DNA of 64,000 nucleotides from Lineus longissimus (GCF_910592395.1 NC_088315.1:17035808-17099807), one strand, 5' to 3'. Shown: positions 44,896 to 57,900, numbered from the stretch's first letter. Program-made: numbers and translations. Notes: generated by a model from the sequence alone, not told the origin.

Positions 44896-46865
44896 GGCTG
44901 CAGTAAAAATGTCTTCTTCGAGAGACTCCATCAGTAAAGTTTGGAATTGCCTGTCACTTGTGCTCGGAGAAATCTAATTAGCAGGTCAACCATCCTCACA
45001 TAATTGTATCAAGGCACCCAGTACTAGCTATTTTAGATGACTCATCCTCCAACTTCGCATTACTTTGTCAAACAATGCCCCTGAATGACCCGTTTCAAAT
45101 GTAACCCCATAAGACTTCTCAAGGCTTCTGTGTTATGTCTTCGGGCTTTTACATCGCTCATTGCACCTTTATAATAAGTTCAGAATTATATTGCAATTAA
45201 CTTTTTTAATTTAGATTGGTTAAGCTTCTTCTAAGATTTGAGTCAGTTTTTTGAAAAAATTATGGTGACGTCATCATTTGACGGCAAAATAAGGCTTGAT
45301 ATAGTCATTGGACGTCATTGGGTTAATTGATGATATTTCTGACTAGATATAATGACTCGCAGATACCATGTTTCTATGTGAGTGTGTGTAATACATTTAT
45401 AGGGTGAAAACTCAATAATAAAAGTGTTATGAGGCTTCAAAGGCATGTTTGCGGCCATTTTGAATCTATGCAACTTAGGCCCTTTCCCCAGCCAAAAAAC
45501 AGAGAATTTTAGATAGAGTCTATATTGAAGAGGATGATACCGCAAAAAATGATACCAAAAAAAAACTTTGCGGTTGGACCTTATTTTGATTAGACTATGT
45601 GGTACTGTGTTATACTGTGAGAATACTGGAAAATATTGCCACATAATAACAAACGGTTACCAATGTTCCGGATCATTTGATACAGTGCATTGCACCGACT
45701 CATGATACTTGAAGTATCCTACCAATATATCTCATTCTATCTCATAACATGCCCTATATTCGGAAATATATTGTGTCATACAAGTCATCATTTCAACCCA
45801 TTCCGTGCATTGCCATTCGGCAAATGCAATTGAACGTAATATACACGAATCTGAAGTGTACATGCAGACGCATGTGAAACTGATTAACATGATCGGTAAT
45901 AACTTTAGGAATCTAAACGCGATTTTGACCCTGGGTGCGTATTTACGTGCCACATGCTATTACTCACTGGAAGAATTAAGATGTCTTTTATTCTCATCAA
46001 CATTGGCGGGGACGATTGAACTGTTAGAAACCCAACAGCAGAAAATAAAGTACATGTATCTAGAAGTACTTAGACTAGTCATGCTGTATCATTAACACGC
46101 CTTTTATTTGGCTCATGAGGATAAGATTAGTGGCAAATCAGTGGTAACATTGTCCTAGACTAATGAGCTGATACGGCTGATATTTAGAGTCGCCTAATTT
46201 ATAGTTGTTACGTTGTCCTTGTCTATTTTATTGGTGACGCCCAACCGCTTGATCAGGTTTTTGCTACAAATGATTGATCAATGAGGCAAAAGCAATAATC
46301 ATGACTATATATTATAGTATTGTCATAATCCTTACTATAACGATACGGTGCATTTTAAATACGTTGCACAGTTCCGGCTGTTTTTATCCTTCGGCCACGG
46401 CTAGATTGGAATATGACAAATGACAGATTAAAATAACAACAAAAAGCCGAGCAAAATGAGGCCGCCAGTAGAAGTCGTCTGTATAGCAATAACTGTCTGG
46501 TGGGTTACTTTACCAAATAAAATGTAATTTCTTGCAGTTTTCGGGTTGAAAACGCAGAACACGAAAAATCCACCCTATTTCATTTAAGATTGCCGCCAAA
46601 ACACTAAAAACGTCGGGTGTCCGTCATACGTCAGGGTCACTTAGGATATCAGTCATTCAGTGATAGGAAATCAGAGCAAAGTAAATTCTGATGTACAGCG
46701 TAAATCGAGTGAAGTGGGTTCGTAAGCAAGAGCAGACAACCGATCAGAGAGCTTTACTTGTAACGCATTGCTCTCAGAGATCAGAGGACTTGGTCGAAGT
46801 ATTGCATCAAAGCGATATATTGTAATTACGATTTTGAAATGATTACAATGACTTAAATGCTTGGA

Positions 46866-49041
46866 TGACTACGGGACAGTTAAATATGTTACGAGTTGTT
46901 CTTCTATTTTATTGGTTATTCAACGATGAAAGTTGTTAGGACATTATAAAATCGGCTTAATAGCGCCTACACAGAATATAGAAGCAAAGTCTGCACGTTG
47001 ATCTATAAAATCGGGACAGCAGATCTAGAAAATGCCAGAGTCTTTCAAGACTCGGACAATACGCAGGCGATTTGAATGATAGAACTTTAAATGTATAAAT
47101 GAAACCGAACCGAGACTTGACAAAATAGCGACATTTTGTTCAAGACACACACGCACACACACCCGGACAATGTTTTTTGTATTCAGGTTGGTATTTCGAA
47201 CAGACTTAATTAAAGCATCTTCATACAGTTCAGGAAAAATATTGATAATAAATAAAAATATTACAAATTTTAGAAAATCGTATATTTGTGTACCTCCTCT
47301 CTTTGCGAGTTGGTTATCACAATATCGATGAGGTTTCAACGACAACATTTTAGGAAAAGTTTTGGAATCTTGTGCATGACGAAACTTTTGGGCAGTCAAT
47401 GATAATTATGAAATACCTTTTTGTGGACATTCACCGAATAGATGTTTTACATTCAGCGTACTGTGTCATAAATTTCCTCTTAGACGTTGCCGTTTATGTG
47501 TAATATCGAGCGGAAGTGGAGCTACTTTCTAGAATCACATGCATGAGTGTCGATCTCAACTCATCAAATAAGCGAACAACATTCTTCGATTTATTCAATG
47601 CTTTATGTTTCGGGCTTGAGAACTCCATGAAAAAATCCAATCACAACCTTTTCTTCCTAGAGTCTTTACACTTCAGGCTTGAAATACGTTTGATGAGTGG
47701 CATTCTCGTGTTTCTGGTCAATCAAAGAAAATCGAAAGCCCCTACTTGACTTCAAGGATTGACTCAAAATACAGTGCAGGTATCACTGATTGAAAAAGTG
47801 ACGACTTCAGCTAACTATGCCCTTTAATTGCCTCACTGCAAATTAATACTCAGTTCACAACTAACTGTCATAAAGAAATGACGAAAACGATTCCTTTTTG
47901 ATAATGACTTCAGAAATTCGATGACAGTTTTCTCAAAATATATTTGAGAGAAATTTCAGAAAATGATGTTTCACCTGAAAATTAGATTGCTGCCTGGCTG
48001 CCTTTCACCATCAAGAAGTTCTGAAATCGTGTATTTTTTAAATTTTTGAGTTCCTGTTCAAATGTGTGGAAAGTTATCGGAGAAGTTCCCATTTCCACAA
48101 AGATTCATTTTGCTAAAACATGTGGATAGACGTTGCAAGGTAAAATAATAAAAAGTATCAATTTGTCTAAAAATGTTGCCTACCTTATCGTACACGCCCA
48201 TGGTAATTCTAATCTACTTCCGCTCGTGACCTAAGGGCCTAAAAATCTACCGCGTGTCTTTTGAAGTACGTTTCAATCACCAAGTAAGTCCGCAAACAAA
48301 ACGGCCGAAAATAATCAAACTCCGTCCCTTCGTACTGCCTGCGTTGCAAAGACCTGTTCCTTCTCCCGTTGTTTCGAACGATCTACCAGTTCGGAGGACA
48401 AGCAACAATCCACCAGTTTGCTGTCAAATAATATGTTGCTTACACGTGGTTTCTCACACTTCCGGGTTTTTTCACCAGCGTTCAAATATTTATAACCGCC
48501 CGGGGAGTGACGCGGCATTGACGACAAAACTTATACCGACGCGCGTGACTAGTGATGCCATCTACAAATACTTGGTGGAAGCATTGCAGCTCCTCGGCAA
48601 TGTTGGTACCCGATCATCTTATATGGATGAGGCTAGATCAAGAGTGAGTCAATGAGGTGTCATGGCGGCATATGCTAAATTTAGAAAAGAACATGGCTCA
48701 GTGTCAGATGGTCATGACCGGCATACATAAGCTGTGCTGTGCATCGTGTGCACAGTACAGTGCCTGGGTATGTTGTGTAAACGGAAATATAGTACCTCGA
48801 ATCATTATTTACAATTATTTCTGAGAAAAGTGAAAACTTTACCGTTTTACGACTCTTGTGAAAACTTTACCATTTTACGACTCGGCACAGGTTATCACGT
48901 TAAAACACCTGGTATGGCAGCAGGGAAAATGAAACGACCATTCATGTCGTATTGCGATATATTCTCCAGTCTCGCAAGATCCATGACCTCTTGCATACTT
49001 TACGGTCATCACGGCGACAAAAATGTTCCAGATCCCGTTTT
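46866..49041. other. Spacer between duplication copies
   Basis: No gene recognised. A 133-codon plus-strand open frame at 48254-48655 has no domain I know. Short open frames at 47025-47399 (minus) and 48734-49051 (plus) are likewise unsupported. Confidence 0.4.
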
Positions 49042-49504
49042 AAAACTCTAACACATGCTTTTGCCTTTCAATCGCTTAAAATGACAGCGACAACAAAAAA
49101 ACATGTTCTGCTGATTAAGTTAGGTGTTTAATTAGAATAATGTAACACAATCTTAGAAAGCTCATGGATCTATTTATATGCAAGAACGTATCGACCACAC
49201 CCGTGTCGTGTTGCTGCGCAATGCCAATCTAGACAATGGAAACAACATGGAAGCACTCCCAAAATCGCGACTAAAACAAAATCTGAAAAGAAACTTTTTT
49301 ACCAGAACAATTGCGAGTTTACTTTGCTGGGAGTAAAAGGTAGAGAGAACATTATGTTGTGAGTAATATGTAAGCAAATATTTGAGATGGCAGTGGCTAA
49401 ATACACAAATATTTAACGAACTGAGGCGTTCTTTCAGTTAAGCTCAGTTGACATTACCTTTTGCTGGCTAAGGTCAATAAATCTGGTTAACAAGCTAAAA
49501 GACA

Positions 49505-49642
49505 GATAATGCCTTCCGCAAAATACATATTCTATGCATCTGGCAAAGAAACGGTCTTCATGAGTTCGGCGTTGGCGGGAGGAGTGACAAAGCGACCAAC
49601 AACCAGCACCGGACAATCGACCTTGTCTCGGGCCTCTGCACA
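49505..49642 (-). CDS. Possible 3'-terminal exon of the LamG gene
   Basis: After GTGTGCAG, an acceptor-like site, the minus strand reads open through VLVVGRFVTPPANAELMKTV to a TAG within about 110 nt. The same frame stays open in copy 1 (about 42022-42135, acceptor ATGCAG). Amino-acid sequence is nearly identical between copies. The donor that would join it to the upstream exon is not clear, so membership is tentative. Confidence 0.25.
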
Positions 49643-49648
49643 CGGCGA

Positions 49649-49902
49649 TTAGGGTATGATGACATATCGACTGCTGAACGTTTTGATCTTGAAAGGCTTG
49701 TTATTATCACATTTTTCCTTTACGTCATATTTCATATGACAGCTTGATAATCTGAAGGTAAATTCCTCGCACGTCTTGGAGTTTCCCCGGTCGCTTTCTC
49801 GGCTGATGTGTCCGCATTCAAGTCGTGAACGAGCAAGTTTGATTGTCACTAACTCGGTCAATGTATCTCGTAGTCTGCGTTTGGTGAAAATAATGTTTAA
49901 GG
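49649..49902 (-). CDS. Cys-containing exon following the LamG exon
   Basis: The acceptor CTCAAGCAG at 49903 matches in phase the LamG exon's donor (phase 1). It gives a basic helical stretch (IIFTKRRLRDTLTELVTIKL) followed by a segment with Cys at four positions (ECGHIS, KTCEE, SSCHM, KCDN) and a TAA at 49649. I recognise no domain. Copy 1 keeps the same frame. The exon could end earlier at GAC|GTAAAG and splice on; this is unresolved. Confidence 0.4.
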
Positions 49903-50079
49903 CTGCTTGAGGTAGGCCGGGAAGAAAGAATATAAGAAAAGTTTGAATGATCGCAGAATCGTGATATTGCGTATGTCCTAATGAATTTGGAGGCACATTT
50001 GCAATACCCAATGCTGCTGTCGAAGTGATTGATTGTATTCAGCCCTTGCCCAATACTTGGACAAGTGTCATTAAACAAA

Positions 50080-50215
50080 TCCCGCTCGCACCTCGACCTA
50101 AATTCCTATTGTTCTGCTGTCTAATCAAAGGGTTCTCAGGGCAAATTTGATAACATCGCGATCGACCCCCACGAAACAGCTTTCATTGAGATCGATAAGC
50201 CTAAACCGGCAAGTG
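50080..50215 (-). repeat. Dispersed ATCGACCCC-hairpin repeat (copy 2)
   Basis: Contains AAATCCCGCTCGCACCTCGA, AAAGGGTTCTCAGGGCAAAT and GATCGACCCCCACGAAACAG. It sits in the intron between the LamG exon and the next. Confidence 0.65.
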
Positions 50216-50261
50216 CAAATAAACGTATATAAGCTTAATGATTTCCTGCGGGTGCTCTTAC

Positions 50262-50840
50262 CATTGCTTGCCCGGTACATGCTCTTGATATGACAAGGAC
50301 TCAGCGTATAAGAAAACACTCTCAACATTGACATCGATCCTACGAAATACCCGCCGTTTCCTGCCGCGTTGCTCCCCAGTGTTATTGGATATGAGTGTCT
50401 CTGATACCTAGCATAACTAGCGATCGTGCTTTCCTTTTTCCCGTTGACAAAAATTCGGAAAATATTGCTCTGACGATCCGCTGTAACTGATAAAAATATC
50501 CAATCCTTACTTCCGAAACTGATGGGGTGGATAGTGACGTGTTTTGTCACAGGGCTTGAGCCTCCTCGCGCTACTATGCAATTTCGATTCCATTTCACTC
50601 CTATCTGAGTTTGTCTCAGCCAGACCGCAAAAAAGGAACACTTATGTAAACAATCGAAAATATACGCCTTTTGGTCTGGGCATCGTACACGAAAGAATAT
50701 CGTAAAGGCGATTTGCGTCAACGGGTCTGTGTCTATGGGCGGCATTCCAACCGAGTGCTTGCGTTCGAAAAGTGAAAGGACAGTTCCAAACCGAAAAGAC
50801 CTAATGTATTCGGCTCCACGTTTTATACTTGAATGTCAAA
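50262..50840 (-). CDS. LamG/ConA-like lectin-fold domain exon, intact
   Basis: An open minus-strand exon with donor ATG|GTAAGAG at its 3' end. It encodes about 190 residues with the jelly-roll pattern of LamG_3/pentraxin-type domains: MPPIDTDPLTQIAFTIFFRV, paired Cys in YIFDCLHKCSFF, DWIFLSVTADRQSNIFRIFV followed by NGKKE, then MLRVFSYTLSPCHIKSMYRA at the end. Such domains bind glycans or proteins outside the cell. The acceptor was not fixed; the frame opens after a TGA near 50850, and CACTTTTCGAACGCAAG is one candidate. An upstream minus-strand frame at 50955-51242 may hold 5' sequence. Confidence 0.65.
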
Positions 50841-51739
50841 GATGATAAAAACGATTTTAATACGCATCAGTTCTGATTGATATGAAACAGGAAAATAGAG
50901 AGGGTGACACTTTTTTCATCATTTGCTATTTTTTGTTCCGGAGGCCCGATATGATTAAGCTTTCGGCGGTACCTTTGCCTTAATCATAGGTATGCGAAGG
51001 CTGGGAGAAAATGCTTTATCAATATACGTATTTATGTTATTACAATTCAATGAAATAAGGTAAATCCGCATGCAGTCGAGCAGATGATAATCCAAACGAC
51101 GGCGGGGAAAGCCCTTCACCTCGACAGATTTTGTTTTCTTCCAAACATGCCAAACTACGTCCGTCCTCCTTTCGAAATATCGAACTCTAGTTATTTCAGA
51201 CGTCATTCCACCCCTGCTTGAATTGGCCACCATTATTTCCAAATGTGCAGAATGATCTCTCTACAGAGGCTTTACGTAGGTCCAGTTGGTATTGAAATCG
51301 GAAAAGCGTAATGCATGTGATTCAGTCATTTTCTTCATTTTTCCATTCTTATATATGATAGGAGCCACTTCTCCAAAATGGATGGTGACTGGGCAGCCGA
51401 TCCATTGCTGATAATGCCCTTAATAATGCCATTGGTCCTTTAATGTTACAAATTTGGAACAAATGACTAGCCTACTACACTTAATTACACATACCTGATT
51501 CTTTTATCAGTGCCGTCAAGTCGGTAAATAAATGCTGAAAAATATCTAAAATGGGCGTCTCCCCGATGCTTGCATTAGAGACGAACTGCCCCCCCCCCGG
51601 AATTGGCGGTTTTCATTTGTCAAGCCAAAGGTCACATGACAAGTACACGTTAATAATTCCCATGTGACGTTTGACGTTACAAATCACAAATCGCGTGGTG
51701 ATTGGTTGATTTGAAAATATGGCATGCACGAGGCTATCA

Positions 51740-51956
51740 CATATGTATACGTCATTTAATATTTTAGGAGTCCCGTATCACTATTATAGGTCTTAATTGA
51801 CCCCTTGGCGGTCCTTTTTGGGCACTTGTTTTGTTATTTTAATTCGACTATATGTTTTATTGTTTTCATTTCTGTTGTTATATCCTGTGAATAATATTGT
51901 ACATGTATTGGATTGGTGCTCAATTAAGCTTTGTAATTGAAATTGAAAAGTGAATC
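51740..51956 (+). mobile_element. LINE 3' tail insertion
   Basis: About 217 bp present in copy 2 only; copy 1 reads straight across at 44243. The end has the terminal form of many non-LTR elements: TTGGATTGGTGCTCAATTAA then GCTTTGTAATTGAAATTGAA. No open frame. The target duplication is not obvious. Confidence 0.65.
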
Positions 51957-52035
51957 GCTGTCGCAAAAACAATGCTGGCATCGCCGATCCACCCTCCAGG
52001 CAGCTATTATCAGAATGGCTCCGCTTACGGGTATT

Positions 52036-53165
52036 CATCATCATCATCGATCGACTGCGCAGCAGGCGGCCACAAGCTTCCTCCAACCAACCCTATCCTG
52101 GGCCAATTCCTCAATTTGTTTTGGTTCCAGCGGTCCTATGAGAGATTTGATATACGTCAGATAAGGCATTCGCTGGCGGCTAGGGCGTCTCCTGCCATGC
52201 GTCGGTTGGTATAGTGCATACAATCTAGCTGGCTCATTGCTTGGCATCCGTAAAATGTGTCCCAGGAACGTCAATTGGTGGAGGTGCACACAATGTATTA
52301 GGGGGGTGCACTTCACCAGTGAGTACACTGTTGTACTTGATACATGGTCGGTCCGCTTGATTTGTAACATGATCCTGTAGCATGATGTTGCAAACGTGTT
52401 GATGTTGTTTTCCATGTGTTTGGTAATCACCCAGGACTCACATCCGTATAACAGTACGGTGAGGCAGGTGGTAGTGAAGATGCGCACTTTTGTACTGATC
52501 GATATGGTTTGACTTCTCCAGAGTTTCTCGAGCTTCCAGAAGGCAGACCAGGCGAGGGCTTTTCTTCTCTTCAGGTCAGCTGCACTTGAGTCCATCATGG
52601 AGCCCAGATACTTGAAGTCAGTCACATGCTGTATGGGTTCTCCATATACTTTTAGTGGTGTACTTGTATCGCAGTGGCGTGTCATATACTCTGTTTTTGG
52701 GACGTTTATCATCAATCCGATGTCTTTGGCACTGTCCGTCGTTCTGTCGATCTGATGCTGTGCGTGTGGTGTAATAGACTCCAAGAGTGCGATATCATCT
52801 GCGAAGTCCAGATCATTGAGCCGCCTTGCAGGATATCGCCTAGAAGCGCGGGGATGAGTTACAACTCCACTGTCACCACCTAAGGTGGCCTTTTGCAGCA
52901 GGTAGTCTACCAAGATGATGAATAGGAATGGAGCAAGAACATCACCCTGGAGCACTCCGGTCGTGACACCAAAGGTTTCCGAGATGCCACCATTGACTGT
53001 TACAGCGCTTTGGGAGTCTGTGTACAGGACCTTTATGGCGTCCACTAACTTCTTCGGGATTTCATAGCTGCGCAGGATGGCAAACATAGCAGTCCTGTTG
53101 ATGGAGTCAAAGGCCTTCCTAAAGTCAATGAAAGTGACATTCAGTGGGAGTTTTTGGTCCTGGCC
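52036..53165 (-). mobile_element. 5'-truncated RTE-like non-LTR retrotransposon
   Basis: An 1130-bp insert absent from copy 1 and flanked by the 8-bp direct repeat CGGGTATT (52028-52035 and 53166-53173). On the minus strand it ends in a short (TGA)n tail rather than poly(A), typical of RTE-type elements. The 5' end is truncated inside the reverse transcriptase. It has inserted into the segmental duplication after the two copies formed. Confidence 0.9.
52044..53163 (-). CDS. Reverse transcriptase fragment (non-LTR)
   Basis: An open frame of 373 codons. It has RT block A with its catalytic Asp (FIDFRKAFDSINRTAMFAIL), block B GVLQGDVLAPFLFIILVDYL, and block C LDFADDIALLES with the paired Asp. 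Later thumb/connection motifs are KYLGSMMD, VLLYGCESWVITKHMENNIN, and the C-terminal FLGHILRMP. No stop interrupts it up to the terminal TGA-rich tail. The N-terminal endonuclease is missing, so it cannot work alone. RTE clade is my best guess; other related clades are possible. Confidence 0.88.
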
Positions 53166-53639
53166 CGGGTATTACATTGCAAAATACACTACCAAGGTGC
53201 GTTTCCGTCTGCGCAGTTACTCAATTGTAGTAAACTGTATTTAGAGGGTAGGCACAGTGTCAGTGTGTGGTGTAAACTGCGTGTGGGGGTCTGAAATTGT
53301 TGGTTTCACTTTGAAATACTTTTCGATGTCAAGATATTGAAACTGCTCAAACGAAAGGTGGCTTCTGGAATAAATGTAGTATAGATCTTCAGTAAACAAA
53401 TTGTACACTTATTTATAGTTTTGTAATATAAAACACAGTGAATGCCCAGGTTGCAGAATTCCGATGAGATTCGAAGAGATTCTCAGGACCTATTTTAATT
53501 ACACGCAAAATGCACAATCTTTACAAGGTTCTTGCAAGAGTATTTATCATGTTAATAGTTAAGATCAAAGCAGAATTATACGCTAATTCACCCACACCTC
53601 GTAGTTAAAAAGAATCATGGCCAGCCCAGTACGGTCTAT

Positions 53640-53785
53640 TGCCTTTAAACATGGCTCGCTCGCACCTCGACCTAAATTACCATTATTTTACTGTCTTATC
53701 ATGATCAACGGGTTACCATGGAAATTCTTGATATCATCGACCCCACAAAACAGCTGTAATGGTGGTCGATAGACCTAGTCCGGCT
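53640..53785 (-). repeat. Dispersed ATCGACCCC-hairpin repeat (copy 2)
   Basis: Partner of 44770-44895. Contains GCTCGCTCGCACCTCGACCT, AACGGGTTACCATGGAAATT and ATCGACCCCACAAAACAGCT. Confidence 0.6.
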
Positions 53786-54492
53786 GCAGTAAAAATGCCT
53801 TCTTCGAGAGACTCCATCAGTAAAGTTTGGAATTGTCTGTCACTTGTGCTCGGAGAAATCTAATTAGCAGGTCAACCATCCTCACATAATTGTATCAAGG
53901 CACCCAGTACTAGCTATTTTAGATGTCTCATCCTTCAACTTTGCATTAGTTTATCAAAAATGCATCTGTATTATGTCTGCGGGCTTCTAAATCACTCATG
54001 GCACCTTCATAAGAATTCAGGATTACATTGCAATAAACTTTTTAATTTAGATTGGTTAAGATCTTCTAAGATTTGAGTCAGTTTTTTGAGAAATTTATGG
54101 TGACGTCATAATTTAACGTCAATTAAGGCTCGATATAGTCATTGGACGTCATTGGGGTTAATTCATGATATTTCAGACTAGATATTATGACTCGCAGAGG
54201 TCATTTTTCTATCTGAGTGTGTGTAATACATTTATAGGGTGAAAAATCAATAATAAAAGTGTTATGAGGCTTCAAAGGCATGTTTGCGGCCATTTTGAAT
54301 TCATGCAAATTAGGCCCTTTCCCCAGCCAAAAAATCAGAGAATTTTAGGTATGTTGGAAGAGGATAGTCCCACAAAACAAAATGATACAAAGAAAGGTTT
54401 ATAGTTCTGGGTTGGACCATATTTTGACTAGACTATGTGGTACTGTGTTATACTGTGAGAATACTGGAAAATATTGCCACATGATAACAAAT

Positions 54493-54680
54493 GTGACCGG
54501 TCACAGCAAAACCAGGCGCATGTCGCACAGAAGATGAGCCAAAGTGACACCAGGAGATAATGGAAGAAATTGATGTGCTCATATTTCACAAAAGGCAGAC
54601 AATAGAGAATTGATCAAACAGTCCGTCTCAAGCTGCCAAGCTCAGAGCGACATGCGCCTGGTTTTGCTGTGACGGGTCAC
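54493..54680 (+). mobile_element. 188-bp MITE, copy 2
   Basis: Same length as 4723-4910 and similar throughout. The ends are GTGACCGGTCACAGCAAAAC and GTTTTGCTGTGACGGGTCAC. The 4-bp direct repeat AAAT (54489-54492 and 54681-54684) flanks it. Copy 1 of the duplication has the empty site ATAACAAACGGTTACC at about 45646. Confidence 0.92.
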
Positions 54681-56155
54681 AAATGGTTGCCCATGTTCCG
54701 GATCATTTGATACACTGCATTGTACTGACTCATGATACTTGAAGTATCCTACCAACATATCTCATTCTATCTCATAACATGCCCTATATTCGGAAATATA
54801 TTGTGTCATACAAGTCATCATTTCAACTCATTTCGTGCAGTGCGCAAATCGGCAGGTGCAACTAAACGTAGTGTACACGAAACTGAAATGTACATGCAGA
54901 AGCATGTGAAACTGATCAAAATGATCGGTAATAACTTTAGGAATCTAAACGCGATTTTCACCCTGGGTGCGTATTTACGTGCCACATGCTATTACTCACT
55001 GGAAGAATTAAGATGTCTTTTATTCTCATCAACATTGGCGGGGACAATTAAACTGTTAAAAACCCGACAGCAGAAAATAAAGTACATGTATCTAGAAGTA
55101 CTTAGACCAGTCATGCTGTATTATTAACACGCCTTTTATTTGACTCATGAGGATAAGATTAGTGGCAAATCAGTGGTAACATTGTCCAAGACTAACGAGC
55201 TGATACGGCTGATATTTAGAGTGGCCTAATTTATAGTTGTTGCATTGTCCTTGTCTCTTTCATTGGTGACGCCCAACTGCTCGATCAGGTTTTTGAATGA
55301 TTGATCAAGGAGGCAAGAGCAAAAATTATGACCATATATTATAGTATTGCCATAATCCTCTTGATGCATTAAACTTACTATGACGATAAAGTGCATTTTA
55401 AATACGTTGCACAGTTCCGGCTGTTTTTATCCTTCGGCCACGGCTAGATTGGAATATAACAAATAACAGATTGAAATAACAACAAGAAGACTAGCAAAAT
55501 GAGGCCGGCAGTAGAAGTCGTTTGTATAGCAAGAACTGTCTGGTGGGCTACTTTACCAAATAAAAGGTAATTTCTTGCAGTTTTCTGGTTGAACACGCAG
55601 AACACGAAGAATTCACCCAATCTCATTGAAGATGGCCACAAAATACACTAAAAACGTCGGGTGTCCGTCGTACGTCAGGGTCACTTAGGATATCAGTCAT
55701 TGTGATAGGAAAGCAGAGCAAAGTAAATTTTGATGTACAGCGTAGTTGGAGAGAAGTAGGTTCGTTGTTCTTGGCTAACACAAAGGATATCAGAGACACA
55801 GATGCGGCTAGCTTCAGAGTTAAAAGTCGTGAAAGATCAGAATTATTGCTTGCTGTAAACTCGAATTATGGTGATTATTAAATCCGCCAATCAAAACATC
55901 ACATCTCCTGAATTAGGGCAAGAGCAGACAACCGATCAGAGAGCTATAATTGTAACGCATTGCTCTCAGAGACGACCTGGTCGAAGTATTGCATCAAGGC
56001 GATGTATTGTACTTATTGAATTACTTATTTTTGAAATGATTACAATGACTAAAATGCTTGGAATATCGAGTCTTTGTCAAAACGTGAAACAAGTAATACC
56101 TTCCTTGAATCGATTGTTATTTTGGTTGGAAACAGTTCATATAATGAAGAATATA

Positions 56156-56393
56156 CAGGGTGGATCACTAAAAAGGTAATCCTGAAACAAACAGGTTGGA
56201 AAAATTAGATTTATGCATGTCATTTTCTAGACAATGGTGTGCAGTCCGTGGGCGCATGGGTGATACATATGTAGACATAAATTGAAAGGGTTTAGCTCCT
56301 ACTTTATCATACATGCAACGAAATATCCATGGCATCAATACTTATCACATAAAAGCTGTTTGTTTCAGGTTACCTTTTTATTGATCCACCCTG
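56156..56393 (+). mobile_element. 238-bp mariner-type MITE
   Basis: Terminal inverted repeats of about 40 bp begin CAGGGTGGATCACTAAAAAG and end with CTTTTTATTGATCCACCCTG offset by one base, and a TA lies on both sides (56154-56155, 56394-56395). TA targeting and a CAGGGTG end are typical of Tc1/mariner elements. No transposase. Confidence 0.85.
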
Positions 56394-56569
56394 TATTCTC
56401 AATGAGATACAGTGTTTACCATAGAATCATTTGTAAGGGAGATGGAAATTGATGATTTCCCATTAAAATGCATGGCTGGATTTTGATGAGGGGTGGATTT
56501 GAAGTCTAAAAGGTGAACACTGATTCCAAGGTTGGTGTTCGGTTCTGTGGAAATTGTGCTTTAGAAGTT

Positions 56570-56900
56570 GGTACATGTAGGAACATTGTTAGGTGATTCA
56601 GGAGGAATAAGGATTCGACTAGGCCTGTTGTGATTTGTGCTGGGAACTCTCTTTTCTTTTCTTTTTGGACACCCTGTAGCCCATTTTAAGGTAGGCCTAT
56701 ATTGGTAAGCTGGTTGAAGTTAAGAGTTTTTATGGCAATATGAATTATGTGCTTATTACATCAGTAATGGACTTTCCTATAAAAATTATAAAATTGTGCT
56801 TTTGAAAGTTGACTCTCTGGTACATGTAGGAACATTGTTGGGCGATTCAGGAGGAATAAGGATTCAACTAGGCCTGTTGTGATTTGTGCTGGGAACTCCC
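56570..56900 (+). repeat. Local direct repeat, about 75 bp twice
   Basis: GGTACATGTAGGAACATTGT and GGCCTGTTGTGATTTGTGCT recur 249 bp apart (56571-56650 and 56819-56899), with a few mismatches. Non-coding. Confidence 0.8.
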
Positions 56901-57900
56901 TGCTATGAAATGTTTTGGGATATGAGCTAATGTGGGGTGTGTGAGCAGAGGCAGGCACTTTGGAAGTCACCGAGGACCGTGCAGGACCTGTTTTACGGAA
57001 AGAGCTCCGACTGATATCCTGGCGTTGGTGCCGCTGTGACTGCAAGACTGCAGTGTACCGTTCATGGTGTTGGTGCCGTACGAGTCGTCGTGAAACGCGG
57101 CTAGACCACTGTCGTGGACGTGGTCAGAAACTGTTCCTGGCGTTGCTTCCGTTGATATCCTTTTCTATATCTTCCTGCCTGAGGGCATACGGGGTCGAAG
57201 CGACCCAATTCCTGCACTGTGTCTCGTCGAGGATCGGCCGGCCGAATGTCATCCCGTTTTTCTAATAATTCGTTGTTCATACCCCCACCGGAACTGTCCC
57301 TTTGATATCTACTGAACGTTGAACATTGCCGTGAGTAAGATTCCTTTTGCTGAACACTGAACTTATCTCTATAAGAATTTTTGGACTGTCGCTAGAAATA
57401 GTAGTAACGTGCTTCTTTGAACTATTTTTCTTGGGTTTAATATTCGTTACATATGTTTATTTTTGTAAATAATCACTCAGTTTATTTTAACCAGCTTTTG
57501 TTATAATTCTTGCCCGGATGTACCGATAACCTTGATGCACTTTGTCACAGGTTCGGACACGAAGTTTCGTAGTCGGGAACAAATTAGTGGTGAATTTTTC
57601 CACTTCGTATCAGCATCCAAACAAATTGGTTTTCGCTTTTTTTACGTGGTCTATCAACGACCCTATTAGACGTAACTGTAATAGTGTGATCCGTGATTTC
57701 AGTTCGGAAACGAACAGAAAGGGTGGATGTTACGGAGTGGCCAATAAAACCTTTCCCTTGCACAAAAGAATTCTATTGTGTATCCATTGTATGAAAATGT
57801 TTCTGGGTCACCTTGTAGACTGGGCTGTTCATTAACTACTAACGAGCACAATAATCATAATTTTCACAATTTGACATACGTGAATCATCTTAAAAAACAA
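56901..57900. other. Intergenic DNA with nothing recognised
   Basis: A 101-codon plus-strand frame at 56960-57265 is GC-rich and Cys/Arg-rich without a recognisable domain. A 97-codon frame at 57542-57835 is also unsupported. Confidence 0.35.

Larger units (their letters stand above)
41587..46865. repeat. Segmental duplication, copy 1
   Basis: About 5.3 kb aligns in direct orientation with 49042-56062 from AACTCTAACACA to ATTACAATGACTTAAATGCT. Substitutions and small indels are spread throughout. It lacks the LINE tail, the reverse-transcriptase fragment and the 188-bp MITE found in copy 2, so it shows the pre-insertion state at all three sites. It holds a broken minus-strand LamG exon. Confidence 0.92.
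49042..56062. repeat. Segmental duplication, copy 2
   Basis: Direct-orientation partner of 41587-46865, longer mainly because of three insertions: 51740-51956 (LINE 3' tail), 52036-53165 (reverse-transcriptase fragment) and 54493-54680 (MITE). A further stretch of about 140 bp near 55770-55910 has no partner in copy 1. Paired short open frames at 54732-55127 and 45805-46095 look similar only because the DNA is duplicated. Confidence 0.92.

Noticed and set aside
45805-46095. A conserved small protein shared with 54732-55127
   Set aside because: Similarity is expected because both lie in the segmental duplication. No signal, domain or splice support.
56960-57265. A 101-codon Cys/Arg-rich open frame
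   Set aside because: No recognisable domain, repetitive codon composition and no homologue pattern.
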